Below are positions 6,817 through 14,629 of a stretch of DNA of 35,749 bases, piece by piece. Each line of letters opens with the position of its first letter. Position 1 is the first letter of the stretch. The DNA comes from Candidatus Uhrbacteria bacterium (GTDB lineage Bacteria > Patescibacteriota > Patescibacteriia > UBA9934 > GWF2-40-263). Made by a program: the position numbers and the translations under genes. The notes under the pieces were generated by a model. The model ran no database searches. It saw only the letters and a list, made by a program, of their open reading frames with translations, and was not told the origin of the DNA. The stretch covers positions 35,576-71,324 of the forward strand of contig DOJV01000047.1 of NCBI GenBank assembly GCA_003511125.1. Reading direction: 5' to 3'.

Positions 6817-8526
6817 TCACATTTCCTCGATTGTTTCAATCCCCATCATCCACAGGCCATTTTTGATGACCTGACCAACAGCTTCACATAAAGCCAAACG
6901 AGCGGCCACGACTTCTTTATTTTCGTCTTGCAAAACCGGAACCTCGTGATAAAAAGTGGCAAAAAGTTTGGCTAAATCAAATAAATACTCGGCCAAACGA
7001 TCCAATTTAAAGTCATGGGCTGTAGAGGCAATGACTTCCGGATAACCGGCTAATTTAAAAAGTAATTGGTGCTCGATTGGTGTAACCAAATGTTTACTTT
7101 TTATTTCTGATTTCAAACCACCGGCTTTTCGCAAAATAGATTGAATTCTGGCGTAGGTGTAAAGCAAGTAAGGGCCGGTATAACCATCAAAAGATAAAAC
7201 TTCGTTAATATCAAAAACTATTTTTTTGTCAGGGTCTTGTCGCAACATACCAAAACGCAAAGCCGCAAAAGCAATCGTCCGAGCGGTTTTTTGCAAAAAC
7301 TTTTCTTTCCATTCCGGATGGCGTTTTTGAGTTTCGGTTTTGGCCAAATCAATTAAAGTATCGCGCAGAGTTTCGTAGCGAATAATATTGCCTTTACGGG
7401 AAGACATGGCGCCTTCTTTGAGTGTGACGAAGTCGTAAGACAAATGAATCAGCTCTTTTTTAAAATCCATGCGACGCAAAGTTGCGAACAGCTGTTGCAT
7501 AGCCAACGACTGCCGAGTATCAACAACATAAATGCTTTTTTCCGGATGATATTCTTCCTCTTTTCGAAAAGCCAGAGGAATATCTTTGGCCGCGTACAAG
7601 AGCATGCCGTCGGATTTAACCAATAAATAGGCTCCGAGTTTTTCTTCGGACAAATCAATAATCGTCGCGCCTTGGCTTTTTACGGCCAAACCTTTCTTTT
7701 CCAATTCTTTAATGGCTTTTCTGGCCGGTTTAATCATCTCAGACTCAAAATACCAAACACTGATCGGCAAACCCAATTCCTTAAAAACACTTTTAAGATC
7801 GTTTACCGACCACTTGCGAGTTTTTTTCCACAAAACCACAGATTCGCCTTTTCCGGATTCCAGTTCGTGGAAGACTTGAGAAATTTCCTCTTTAACTTTG
7901 GGATCGTTTTCTTCGGCTTGGGTGGCCTCGGTGTAAACCTTGCCTAAAAAAGTTGTGGCGTTTTCTTCATTCAATTCGTAATCGCCATAAAACTTTTTCA
8001 AACCCCAGACACATTTGGCCACATGAGTACCAAGATCGTTGGTATAAGAAACCGGAATAACTTCGTAACCAACGGCTCGCAACAAATTGATGGTGGTCTG
8101 ACCGACAAAAAGATTTCTTAAATGACCAATGTGAACTTCTTTATGAGTATTTAAATTGGCGTATTCCACCATGATCCGGCGATGGTTTTCTTCGGCGGCC
8201 TTGCCATAACCAGTTCCGAGATTTTTAATATTATTCAAAATTTCTTGACCAAAAATTTCGGTGTTCAAAAAGAAATTAACATAAGAACCGGTGGCTTTGA
8301 CTTTTTTAATTACGCCTTTGGGTTCAATCTTCGCGGCCAACTCGACGGCAATCTCAGCTGGATTTTTTTTCAAACCCTTGGCCAAAGTAAAACAAGGAAA
8401 AGCAAAATCGCCCATGGCCAAATCCGGTGGACTTTCAACCTCGGCCGCGGTTGGCGAATAGCCTTTGCCCAGAGCGGTTTTTAATTCTTTGATAATTTGT
8501 TGTTTGGTGTCGTAGTAGACAGACAT
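6817..8526 (-). CDS. argS: Arginyl-tRNA synthetase
   Basis: 569 aa class I synthetase, full length for ArgRS. The N-terminal Add-1 domain (about 1-90) includes ESPPDLAMGDFAFPCFTLAK. The HIGH motif is in EYANLNTHKEVHIGHLRNL, the KMSKS-equivalent loop is in EGAMSSRKGNIIRYE (typical of ArgRS), and the C-terminal DALR anticodon-binding domain contains YTYARIQSILRKA. It charges tRNA-Arg and needs bound tRNA for activation. It lies 48 nt downstream of tyrS. No ribosome binding site is seen before ATG 8526. Confidence 0.97.
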   Translation of the reverse strand: MSVYYDTKQQIIKELKTALGKGYSPTAAEVESPPDLAMGDFAFPCFTLAKGLKKNPAEIAVELAAKIEPKGVIKKVKATGSYVNFFLNTEIFGQEILNNIKNLGTGYGKAAEENHRRIMVEYANLNTHKEVHIGHLRNLFVGQTTINLLRAVGYEVIPVSYTNDLGTHVAKCVWGLKKFYGDYELNEENATTFLGKVYTEATQAEENDPKVKEEISQVFHELESGKGESVVLWKKTRKWSVNDLKSVFKELGLPISVWYFESEMIKPARKAIKELEKKGLAVKSQGATIIDLSEEKLGAYLLVKSDGMLLYAAKDIPLAFRKEEEYHPEKSIYVVDTRQSLAMQQLFATLRRMDFKKELIHLSYDFVTLKEGAMSSRKGNIIRYETLRDTLIDLAKTETQKRHPEWKEKFLQKTARTIAFAALRFGMLRQDPDKKIVFDINEVLSFDGYTGPYLLYTYARIQSILRKAGGLKSEIKSKHLVTPIEHQLLFKLAGYPEVIASTAHDFKLDRLAEYLFDLAKLFATFYHEVPVLQDENKEVVAARLALCEAVGQVIKNGLWMMGIETIEEM

Positions 8527-8574
8527 AGGTGAGAGGGTGGTTAATGGGCGGAAGGGGCTTAGAGAGACTGACGA

Positions 8575-9771
8575 TTAAAAAACTCGAACAAAACCGCGTT
8601 TGCCTTTTTGAATGACGACGCCTTCGACGGTTGGTTCAACTAAGAATTCGTAATTTTCGACGACTTGGCCGGCGACTTTAACACCGCCGCCATCGATCAG
8701 ACGACGAGCTTCGCCTTTGGAAGGTGCGAGTTGGGACTGAACCAAAAGATCAATAATATTAATCGGCGCGCCAATTTTCAGCTCAGGCATTTCATCAGGA
8801 ATTTCTTTGTCGCGAAATTGTTTATCGAAATTTTCGCGAGCTTTTTGAGCCGCTTCTTCTGAATGATACATTTTAGTAATCTCAAAAGCTAAATCGGCCT
8901 TAATACCACGGGGATTAACTCCGGTTTTCAAATCTTCTTCATATCCGGAAATTTTAGCCATCGGTACTCGAGTGACGAAAATAAAATACTTGATAATCAA
9001 ATCATCGGTAATCGACATCACCTTACCAAACATATCATCTGGTTCGGCTGTTAAATTGATGGTGTTGCCCCAGCTCGAACTCATTTTTCGACCGTCGGTT
9101 CCTTCGATTAAAGGATTAGTAATGATGTTTTGTGATTTTTGCCCGTAAAATTGTTGCATGGTTCGACCAGACAATAGATTAAATCTTTGGTCGGTTCCAC
9201 CGACTTCAACATCAGCCTTAATGGCCACTGAATCGTAACCCTGCATTAAAGGATACAAAAGCTCGCGCAAAGAAACTCTGGTTCCGGCATCCAAACGACG
9301 ACGAATATTTTCTCGACTAATAAACTCGGCCAATGAAAACTGATCGGCCTGAACTCCGATTTCACCATAACCGAGCTTCCCCAACCACTCACTGTTGTAA
9401 TGAACCTCACATTTTTCCATGTCAATAATCTTTCCGGCTTGAGCCACATAATTTTTCATGTTCTCTTCAACCTTTTCCTTAACCAGCATGGGACGTTCAC
9501 TTTCTTTGTCCGAAGTATCACCGATGACGCCGGTAAAATCTCCGACAATAAAAACAATCTGGTGCCCGAGTTCTTGAAAATCGCGTAATTTCAAAAGCGG
9601 AATGGAACGCCCGATGTGCAGATTAGGACTGGTTGGATCAATACCGAGTTTAATACGCAAGACATCGCCGGACAACATACGCTTGCGTAAATCATCAACG
9701 ACAATTACCTCATCGACTCCACGAGTCAACACATCTTCTACGGCTTTTGGATCAATGTTTATTTTACCCAT
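8575..9771 (-). CDS. tyrS: Tyrosyl-tRNA synthetase
   Basis: 398 aa class I synthetase of the longer bacterial TyrRS type. The HIGH-equivalent is in LGIDPTSPNLHIGRSIPLLK, followed by GDFTGVIGDTSDK, the tyrosine-binding region LREL(L)YPLMQGYDSVAIKADV, and the KMSKS loop in GRKMSSSWGNTINL. The C-terminal S4 RNA-binding domain (about 335-398) contains SKGEARRLIDGGGVKVAGQV. It starts 5 nt after the transposase remnant's stop. Confidence 0.97.
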   Translation of the reverse strand: MGKINIDPKAVEDVLTRGVDEVIVVDDLRKRMLSGDVLRIKLGIDPTSPNLHIGRSIPLLKLRDFQELGHQIVFIVGDFTGVIGDTSDKESERPMLVKEKVEENMKNYVAQAGKIIDMEKCEVHYNSEWLGKLGYGEIGVQADQFSLAEFISRENIRRRLDAGTRVSLRELLYPLMQGYDSVAIKADVEVGGTDQRFNLLSGRTMQQFYGQKSQNIITNPLIEGTDGRKMSSSWGNTINLTAEPDDMFGKVMSITDDLIIKYFIFVTRVPMAKISGYEEDLKTGVNPRGIKADLAFEITKMYHSEEAAQKARENFDKQFRDKEIPDEMPELKIGAPINIIDLLVQSQLAPSKGEARRLIDGGGVKVAGQVVENYEFLVEPTVEGVVIQKGKRGFVRVF

Positions 9772-9775
9772 AAAT

Positions 9776-10324
9776 TTATAAATTATTTCTGTCGGTTTTC
9801 CAATTAATTGGATTATTTTCGATATAAGAACAGATATTGTAATAACCTCTTTCGTCGCGAATTATATGATCGTGAAAAGATTTTTGCCAAGAAAAATCTT
9901 TGAGGTCGTTATTTAAACACCATTTTTTAACCCCAATTTTGAAACCACGGATTACCGAAGATAACGAACGCGACCATCAGGTTTGCCAGGAAACAATCGA
10001 TGATTCCATACGTAGGGAACAAAAATTTTTGTTTCCTACGTTGGTATCCGGTTTTTTGATAAAAATGATCCCATGAACATGATCCGGCATTACAATAAAT
10101 TCATCGAGGCAAACATCTGGAAAATGTTTCGGTATTTCTTTCCAAAATTCACAGGTCTTTTGGCCAAGGGTGTTTAAAACCATCTTACCTTCCACAACCT
10201 CACCAAACCAATCAATCCGATCTTTAGTACAAATGGTAACAAAATACCAACCTTCCTGCGAATAATCATATCCTGACAAACGATTCTTTGAACGCCAATG
10301 CAAACCAGTCGACGGATCGATCAT
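9776..10324 (-). pseudogene. REP-associated (RAYT/IS200-like) tyrosine transposase interrupted by an in-frame TGA
   Basis: A Y1 (HUH) transposase frame from ATG 10324, which overlaps the valS stop as ATGA. The N-terminal part has YDYSQEGWYFVTICTKDR and the HUH motif VMPDHVHGIIFI. A single in-frame TGA at 9979-9977 ends the frame after 115 codons, but the same frame continues for 66 codons with LSSVIRGFKIGVKKW, FSWQKSFHDHIIRD and ERGYYNICSYIENNPINW, the conserved C-terminal parts that carry the nucleophilic tyrosine, up to TAA at 9776. So this is one gene with one nonsense codon, not a frameshift. A 32-bp near-perfect palindrome (10010-10041) lies inside the frame just upstream of the TGA. RAYTs mobilise REP palindromes. 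Tight linkage to valS suggests read-through expression. Confidence 0.88.
10010..10041. repeat. 32-bp near-perfect palindrome inside the transposase gene
   Basis: Arms ACGTAGGGAACAAAAA and TTTTTGTTTCCTACGT abut with no loop and one mismatch. The segment encodes the unconserved stretch NVGNKNFCSL between the HUH motif and the C-terminal part. Confidence 0.85.
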
Positions 10325-12999
10325 AAATTTTCCATTTGTTGTTTCAAGGCCTCGGCCTTTTTGGCGGCCTCGTCGTGTTTTTGTTTCAGGCCTTCGACAA
10401 CTTGTGCCGGGGCTTTGGAGGTAAATTCTTGATTGGTGAGTTTGGTTTCGAGGCTGGAAATATATTTTTCCAAATTCTCAATCTCGGCCGAAAGGCGGGC
10501 GTGTTCTTTTTCAGTATCGATTTGACGATCGACGTTAAACTGATAACTGAATCCACCGTCGTGATTTTCTTCAAGGGTCAAATTCTCGATACGAGCCAGA
10601 GTTTTAATAATCTCGAGATTGATTTCATCTTTAAAAATCTCGAAATATTCACCGACAATCAAAGTCAAATTGATTTTTTCTTTTGGTTCGACTTTATTCT
10701 CAGCCCGCCAGTTGCGAATTTTTTCAATGATTTCTTTTAAGCGCTCAAACTCGGTATTATCTTGTTTCTCAACAACCATCATTGGCCAATCTTCGACGAT
10801 CAACATTTTTTTTGAACCAAAGTTTTTCCAAATTTCTTCGGTAACAAATGGCGTGAACGGATGCCAGAGTTTCAAAATCGTTTCCAAAACGAAAAACAAA
10901 ATTTTATCAGTATTTTCTTTTAGAGCTTCGTCGCGTTTTTGAATCTTCGAGATCTCCAAATACCAATCGGCAAAATCAAACCAAGTAAAATCACGCAATT
11001 TTTCGTTGGCCAAAGAAAAATCAAAACGCTCAATAAGTTCCTCTGTTTGTTTTGTTATTTTGCTCAACCTGCCGATAATCCACTCATCAGCTAAGGTTTT
11101 AGCCTCCGGTTTCTGAACCACGGAAACTTGTGAAACACCGGTAATTATATAACGGGAAATATTCCACAATTTGTTTACAAAGTTCTTAGCGCTTTCCACT
11201 TTTTCCGGATAAAATCTGGCATCATTACCCGGGGTTATTCCTGTCAAAAGACTAAGTCGCAAAGCATCGGTCCCGTACTCTTTAATTACATCAAGCGGAT
11301 CAATTCCGTTTCCGGAAGACTTGGAAAACTTTTTGCCGTCGGCATCACGAAGAATTCCGTGAATATAAACATCTTTGAAAGGAATTTTACGAAGCGCGTA
11401 AGTACTCATTAAAATCATCCGCATTAGCCAGAGATAAAGAATTTCGTAGCCCATCTGCATCCAGTTTGTCGGATGAAAATCTTCAAGATCCTTTGTTTTA
11501 TTCGGCCAACCAAGAGTGGAAAAAGTCCACGATCCCGAGCTGAACCAAGTGTCGAGAGTGTCTGAATCTTGCGTCCACCCTTCCCCTTGCGGAGCTTCCA
11601 CACCAACATATACTTCCCCCTCGCCTGTCGCCTCGACGGGAGAGGGGTTAGGGGTGAGGGGCCGATACCAAGCCGGAATACGATGTCCCCACCACAATTG
11701 TCGCGACAAACACCAATCGCGCAAATTTTCCACGCGATCAAGATATAATTTTGTAAATCTTTCCGGAGTGATGGAAACTTTTTGTTTGGCGTCTCCATCA
11801 AGACCAATTGTAACCGCCTCGCGCATCAGTTCGCGTAAAGTTTTGCCGCGACCGGGAATAACTTTGTTCACATCAAGCCACCACTGAGTCATTGGGATAG
11901 CTTCGATTATATCGCCATAGCGATCAGAGGTGCCGACATTTTGCGTAATTTCTTCTTCGTTTAAAAGCAGGTTGTTCCGACGTAACCAGTCGATAAATTT
12001 TTCCCGCGCCACTTCGCAGGTCAAACCTTCATATTCTTTACCGGCCTCGGCGGTCATTTTGCCATCCTGTCCAATTACCGGAATAAGCGCGATCGGCTCG
12101 CCTTTGGCTTTTTGTTTTTCATACATCGCGAAATCAATGGCGCTGTGCGCCGGAGTTACACCAAGCGCTCCTGTTCCGAAATTCGGATCAACATTTTCAT
12201 CGGCAATAATTTTAATTTTAAGCGGATTAGCCGCGCCAATATCAACCATGAACTCTTGGCCGATAAATTTTTGATATCGAGAATCAGAAGGGTGAACAGC
12301 CACGGCCGAGTCGCCAAGTTTTGTTTCCGGACGAGTGGTGGCGATAACAATTGGAAAATCTTGACTGTATTTAAAAGTGTAAAACTTAGCCGTGCGTTCG
12401 ATAGTAACAATTTCATCGTCAGAACATGTCGACTGCCCCTTAACAGACCAATTGACAACGCGAAAACCGCGATAAATTAAACCATCTTCGTACATCTTCA
12501 CAAACAAAGTCCTAACCGCCAGATTGCGATCGTTGTCAAAAGTATAGGCCAGCCGCGACCAATCGCAACTTGTGCCGACTTTTCGAATTTGATTAAGAAT
12601 TGTGGTTTTTGATTGTTCGGAAAATTCGCGAATTTTTTCCAACAAACCTTCACGCCCCAATTCTTTGCGCGGATCAGCCATTCCTTCTTTAATTAACATT
12701 TTTTCAACCTTGGCTTGGGTGGCAATGGCCGCGTGATCGGTCCCCGGAACAAGCAAAACCTTTTTACCGCGCAAACGCTGATAACGAACCATGGCATCCA
12801 TTAAAGAATTCTCAAAAGCGTGTCCCAAATGCAAAACACCTGTAACATTCGGCGGCGGCATCATGACTGAAAAAACCTCTGTCCTGTCCCCCGGCAAATT
12901 ATCCGGATTAAAAAACCCGCTGTTTTCCCAGGCGGCGTAAATGGAATCTTCGCAATTTTGCGGCTCGTAGGCTTTTGGTAGGTCTGGATTGTTAGGCAT
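10321..12999 (-). CDS. valS: Valyl-tRNA synthetase with a palindromic-repeat insertion
   Basis: 892 aa class I ValRS, charging tRNA-Val with editing. HIGH motif: PPPNVTGVLHLGHAFENSLM (about residue 57). Editing (CP1) domain: VIATTRPETKLGDSAVAVHP. KMSKS-equivalent: KKFSKSSGNGIDPLDVI (about 556). The C-terminal anticodon-binding domain ends in a coiled-coil arm (about 825-892). Near residues 445-462, between HRIPAWY and the family's normal YVGVEAP...DTLDTWFSSG segment, it carries RPLTPNPSPVEATGEGE, which is the translation of a GC-rich palindromic repeat inserted in frame. The site is a surface loop where ValRS lengths vary, so function is probably kept. The TGA stop shares bases with the transposase start. 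Confidence 0.96.
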   Translation of the reverse strand: MPNNPDLPKAYEPQNCEDSIYAAWENSGFFNPDNLPGDRTEVFSVMMPPPNVTGVLHLGHAFENSLMDAMVRYQRLRGKKVLLVPGTDHAAIATQAKVEKMLIKEGMADPRKELGREGLLEKIREFSEQSKTTILNQIRKVGTSCDWSRLAYTFDNDRNLAVRTLFVKMYEDGLIYRGFRVVNWSVKGQSTCSDDEIVTIERTAKFYTFKYSQDFPIVIATTRPETKLGDSAVAVHPSDSRYQKFIGQEFMVDIGAANPLKIKIIADENVDPNFGTGALGVTPAHSAIDFAMYEKQKAKGEPIALIPVIGQDGKMTAEAGKEYEGLTCEVAREKFIDWLRRNNLLLNEEEITQNVGTSDRYGDIIEAIPMTQWWLDVNKVIPGRGKTLRELMREAVTIGLDGDAKQKVSITPERFTKLYLDRVENLRDWCLSRQLWWGHRIPAWYRPLTPNPSPVEATGEGEVYVGVEAPQGEGWTQDSDTLDTWFSSGSWTFSTLGWPNKTKDLEDFHPTNWMQMGYEILYLWLMRMILMSTYALRKIPFKDVYIHGILRDADGKKFSKSSGNGIDPLDVIKEYGTDALRLSLLTGITPGNDARFYPEKVESAKNFVNKLWNISRYIITGVSQVSVVQKPEAKTLADEWIIGRLSKITKQTEELIERFDFSLANEKLRDFTWFDFADWYLEISKIQKRDEALKENTDKILFFVLETILKLWHPFTPFVTEEIWKNFGSKKMLIVEDWPMMVVEKQDNTEFERLKEIIEKIRNWRAENKVEPKEKINLTLIVGEYFEIFKDEINLEIIKTLARIENLTLEENHDGGFSYQFNVDRQIDTEKEHARLSAEIENLEKYISSLETKLTNQEFTSKAPAQVVEGLKQKHDEAAKKAEALKQQMENL
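11614..11664. repeat. GC-rich palindromic element inserted in frame in valS
   Basis: Arms CCCCTCGCCTGTCG and CGACGGGAGAGGGG pair around CCT with two mismatches, followed by GTTAGGGGTGAGGGG. On the minus strand it encodes LTPNPSPVEATGEG, a peptide I know from many unrelated proteins as the translation of a dispersed CCCTCACCCCTAACCCC-type repeat. Confidence 0.8.
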
Positions 13000-13011
13000 A
13001 AGTATGTAGAA

Positions 13012-13040
13012 AGTATACGAGATTTGGGCGAATTTTGGAA
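13012..13040 (-). promoter_or_regulatory. Promoter of valS
   Basis: TTCCAA (13040-13035), a 17-bp spacer and TATACT (13017-13012), 13 nt before the valS ATG. The -35 box is weak. Confidence 0.55.
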
Positions 13041-13104
13041 GAGGGACTCGGATTTGTCGGATTGTGAAACTGGAGTAAAAAAGATTTTATTTGATTTTGC
13101 ACAC

Positions 13105-13156
13105 CACCCCCAAAGCCTCTCAGGCCCTTTCCGGCCTCTCAAGCCTCTCCGGCCCC
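13105..13156. repeat. Short GGCCTCTC-type repeats between divergent promoters
   Basis: GCCTCTC occurs three times within about 45 bp, separated by GGCC-containing spacers. No gene is visible between valS and the plus-strand operon except their promoters. Confidence 0.45.
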
Positions 13157-13158
13157 CG

Positions 13159-13187
13159 TTGACAACTCCCCCAAAACCCCCTAATCT
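13159..13187 (+). promoter_or_regulatory. Promoter of the GC-rich three-gene operon
   Basis: TTGACA (13159-13164), a 17-bp spacer and TAATCT (13182-13187), 47 nt before ATG 13235. Confidence 0.65.
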
Positions 13188-13234
13188 AAAATTGTTTTCG
13201 GGAAACACCTCCCAAAACCCACTCGGAGTACACC

Positions 13235-13738
13235 ATGCCCCGCCCGACTGCTCGTCCAATCATCGTCAGAATCGAAACTCCCGAGTCCGAACCGATCCAG
13301 AAGCGTGTCGCGGCCAACGGCGAACACGGACTCAAAGAAACCCTCGAGGTCATCTTGGCCGTCCTTTGCCAAGCGACCGGGGCAAAAACCACCGAACCGC
13401 GACATGTGACGATCCGCACCAAAGACGCCCCGCTCCTCGACCCGACCACCGAAATCGGTGATCTCCGCCTTCCTGTCCATATCGACCCCATCATCGACAA
13501 CATCCGATTCTGTGCGGGTCGAGATGTAGTCCACTCCATCTGGCATCTGGCCATGTTGACCAAAGAGTGGCTGCGCCAAAACGGCAACAACATCCCTGCC
13601 ATCCTCGCCCTCGACCTCTTTCTCGCCGACTACGGCCTGTGCCTCGGCATGACTCGCGAGGAACTGCCCCAAGGCGACGACAACCCTTGGAATCAGGAAC
13701 CGTACTTCTCATTGCCATTTGCCGAGGGTAAGGAGTAG
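13235..13738 (+). CDS. Hypothetical protein, first gene of the GC-rich operon
   Basis: 167 aa from ATG 13235; CGGAG lies 8 nt upstream. I do not recognise a family. It has no signal peptide or membrane segment. The N-terminus is beta-like and basic (RPTARPIIVRIETPESEPIQ), then helical stretches with acidic/hydrophobic periodicity (GLKETLEVILAVLCQATGAK, DVVHSIWHLAMLTKEWL, ALDLFLADYGLCLGMTREEL), and the tail is polar. Codon use is strongly G/C-ending (GTC, CTC, GCC), unlike the AT-richer flanking valS and DHH genes, so a different origin is likely. The next gene starts 4 nt later. Confidence 0.75.
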   Translation: MPRPTARPIIVRIETPESEPIQKRVAANGEHGLKETLEVILAVLCQATGAKTTEPRHVTIRTKDAPLLDPTTEIGDLRLPVHIDPIIDNIRFCAGRDVVHSIWHLAMLTKEWLRQNGNNIPAILALDLFLADYGLCLGMTREELPQGDDNPWNQEPYFSLPFAEGKE

Positions 13739-13742
13739 ACCG

Positions 13743-13988
13743 ATGCCAAAATTTTCTTCTTTTACAGAGTCAATCGAAGACTGGAACAAGACAGCCTTCG
13801 AGGACAATGTCCGGTTGGCCGTGCAAAACGACCCTAGTCTGACACGAGAGGATGCCGAAGACATCGTCCGAGAACGAGCTCTTGCCCCGATCGCCCCCGG
13901 GACTGGTGCTGGAAACTTTGCTTGTTTCAGCGCCATGCCGCAGGGTGGTTCAACCCTGGACGACCTCTGCAATTCCTTCAAGGAGTGA
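13743..13988 (+). CDS. Hypothetical protein, second gene of the GC-rich operon
   Basis: 81 aa from ATG 13743. AAGGAG sits 9 nt upstream at the very end of the previous gene, which decides this start over the in-frame ATG at 13719. The sequence is acidic and mainly helical (SIEDWNKTAFEDNVRLAVQN, LTREDAEDIVRERAL), followed by a Gly/Ala/Pro-rich stretch and a final LDDLCNSFKE. No recognised domain. It could be a small partner of the first protein, given translational coupling. Confidence 0.68.
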   Translation: MPKFSSFTESIEDWNKTAFEDNVRLAVQNDPSLTREDAEDIVRERALAPIAPGTGAGNFACFSAMPQGGSTLDDLCNSFKE

Positions 13989-13991
13989 GCC

Positions 13992-14243
13992 ATGGCAAGT
14001 CGAAACCGAATCTCTCTCGCCGATTCCATGGCAGAAGTCTGGAGAAGAGGCGGTTTCACCGAAGAAAACGCTCTTCGCCCCATCCCGTCCCCCAACACCA
14101 GCGGCCCGACCGCTCCCCTGCCCGACCGCTTCACGGCCATCCCCGGCGGCAACGCCGCCGGTGAGTTCGGCCACGGCCTGCCCAGTGTCCCCGCGGCCGC
14201 CGGCCACTCCGGCTCGCCCGATGACACGGACAAGAAACACTAG
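13992..14243 (+). CDS. Hypothetical protein, third gene of the GC-rich operon
   Basis: 83 aa from ATG 13992, with AAGGAG 7 nt upstream overlapping the previous stop. The first 35 residues could form a helix (SRNRISLADSMAEVWRRGGF). The rest is low complexity, rich in Pro, Gly, Ala and Thr (PSPNTSGPTAPLPDRFTAIP and onward), and probably disordered. No family recognised. The gene ends 18 nt before a strong GC-rich terminator. Confidence 0.62.
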   Translation: MASRNRISLADSMAEVWRRGGFTEENALRPIPSPNTSGPTAPLPDRFTAIPGGNAAGEFGHGLPSVPAAAGHSGSPDDTDKKH

Positions 14244-14261
14244 TCCGTCTCTCGCGCTCAC

Positions 14262-14297
14262 GCGCCTCCACCGAAACTTGGTGGGGGCGCTACTTTT
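14262..14297 (+). terminator. Terminator of the GC-rich operon
   Basis: GCGCCTCCACC (14262-14272) pairs with GGTGGGGGCGC (14280-14290), one T:G pair, then TACTTTTT. Confidence 0.85.
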
Positions 14298-14460
14298 TAA
14301 CTCGGATTTACCGCACCCGCCATAGCCCAAGCTACAGCGGGTCGGATGTATTGGATTTAGGCCGTCTGACGGCCTTTATCGGATTTTGGTTGGGGTGGAT
14401 TTTATACAATTGTAAAGAAGGCGGGGCCGCCGGCCGCCCTTTACAGCCGGCCGCCATTAC
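14298..14460. other. Non-coding GC-rich spacer with two hairpins
   Basis: No gene is visible. ACCCGC-CA-TAGC-CCAA-GCTA-CA-GCGGGT (14315-14342) is a two-tier stem-loop with a symmetric internal loop. GGCCGTCTGACGGCC (about 14362-14376) is followed by TTTAT and could terminate. GC-rich inverted GCCGGC/GGCCGCC repeats follow near 14425-14455. Confidence 0.5.
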
Positions 14461-14489
14461 TTGACCTCCCCCGCCACACACGGTACTAT
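14461..14489 (+). promoter_or_regulatory. Promoter of the DHH gene
   Basis: TTGACC (14461-14466), a 17-bp spacer and TACTAT (14484-14489). It gives a leader of about 135 nt that contains the inverted repeat at 14527-14610. Confidence 0.7.
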
Positions 14490-14526
14490 ACTCTCTTAAC
14501 CAACCCTCCCATGCTGGTGGTTTGGA

Positions 14527-14610
14527 GGGGATAGGGGAAAGGGGACAGGGATGGTTTGTCATAATTTTTAAAGAAAAAAATCCTTCCCTTTCCCCTCCTC
14601 CCCTATCCCC
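14527..14610. repeat. Long inverted repeat in the leader of the DHH gene
   Basis: Arms of about 25 nt: GGGGATAGGGGAAAGGGG plus ACAGGGA at 14527-14551, and the near-complement at 14585-14610 ending CCCCTATCCCC. The outer 11 bp are perfect. The AT-rich loop is 33 nt. Confidence 0.75.
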
Positions 14611-14629
14611 TAAAAATAACCCCCCCAGC

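Noticed and set aside
9776..10324. UGA recoded as glycine, as in some CPR lineages
   Set aside because: valS and other genes end at TGA at their expected family length, and TGA is absent inside the conserved genes.
13181..13672. 163-codon minus-strand frame opposite the GC-rich operon
   Set aside because: Antisense shadow of 13235-13738. The plus strand has the promoter, ribosome sites and terminator.
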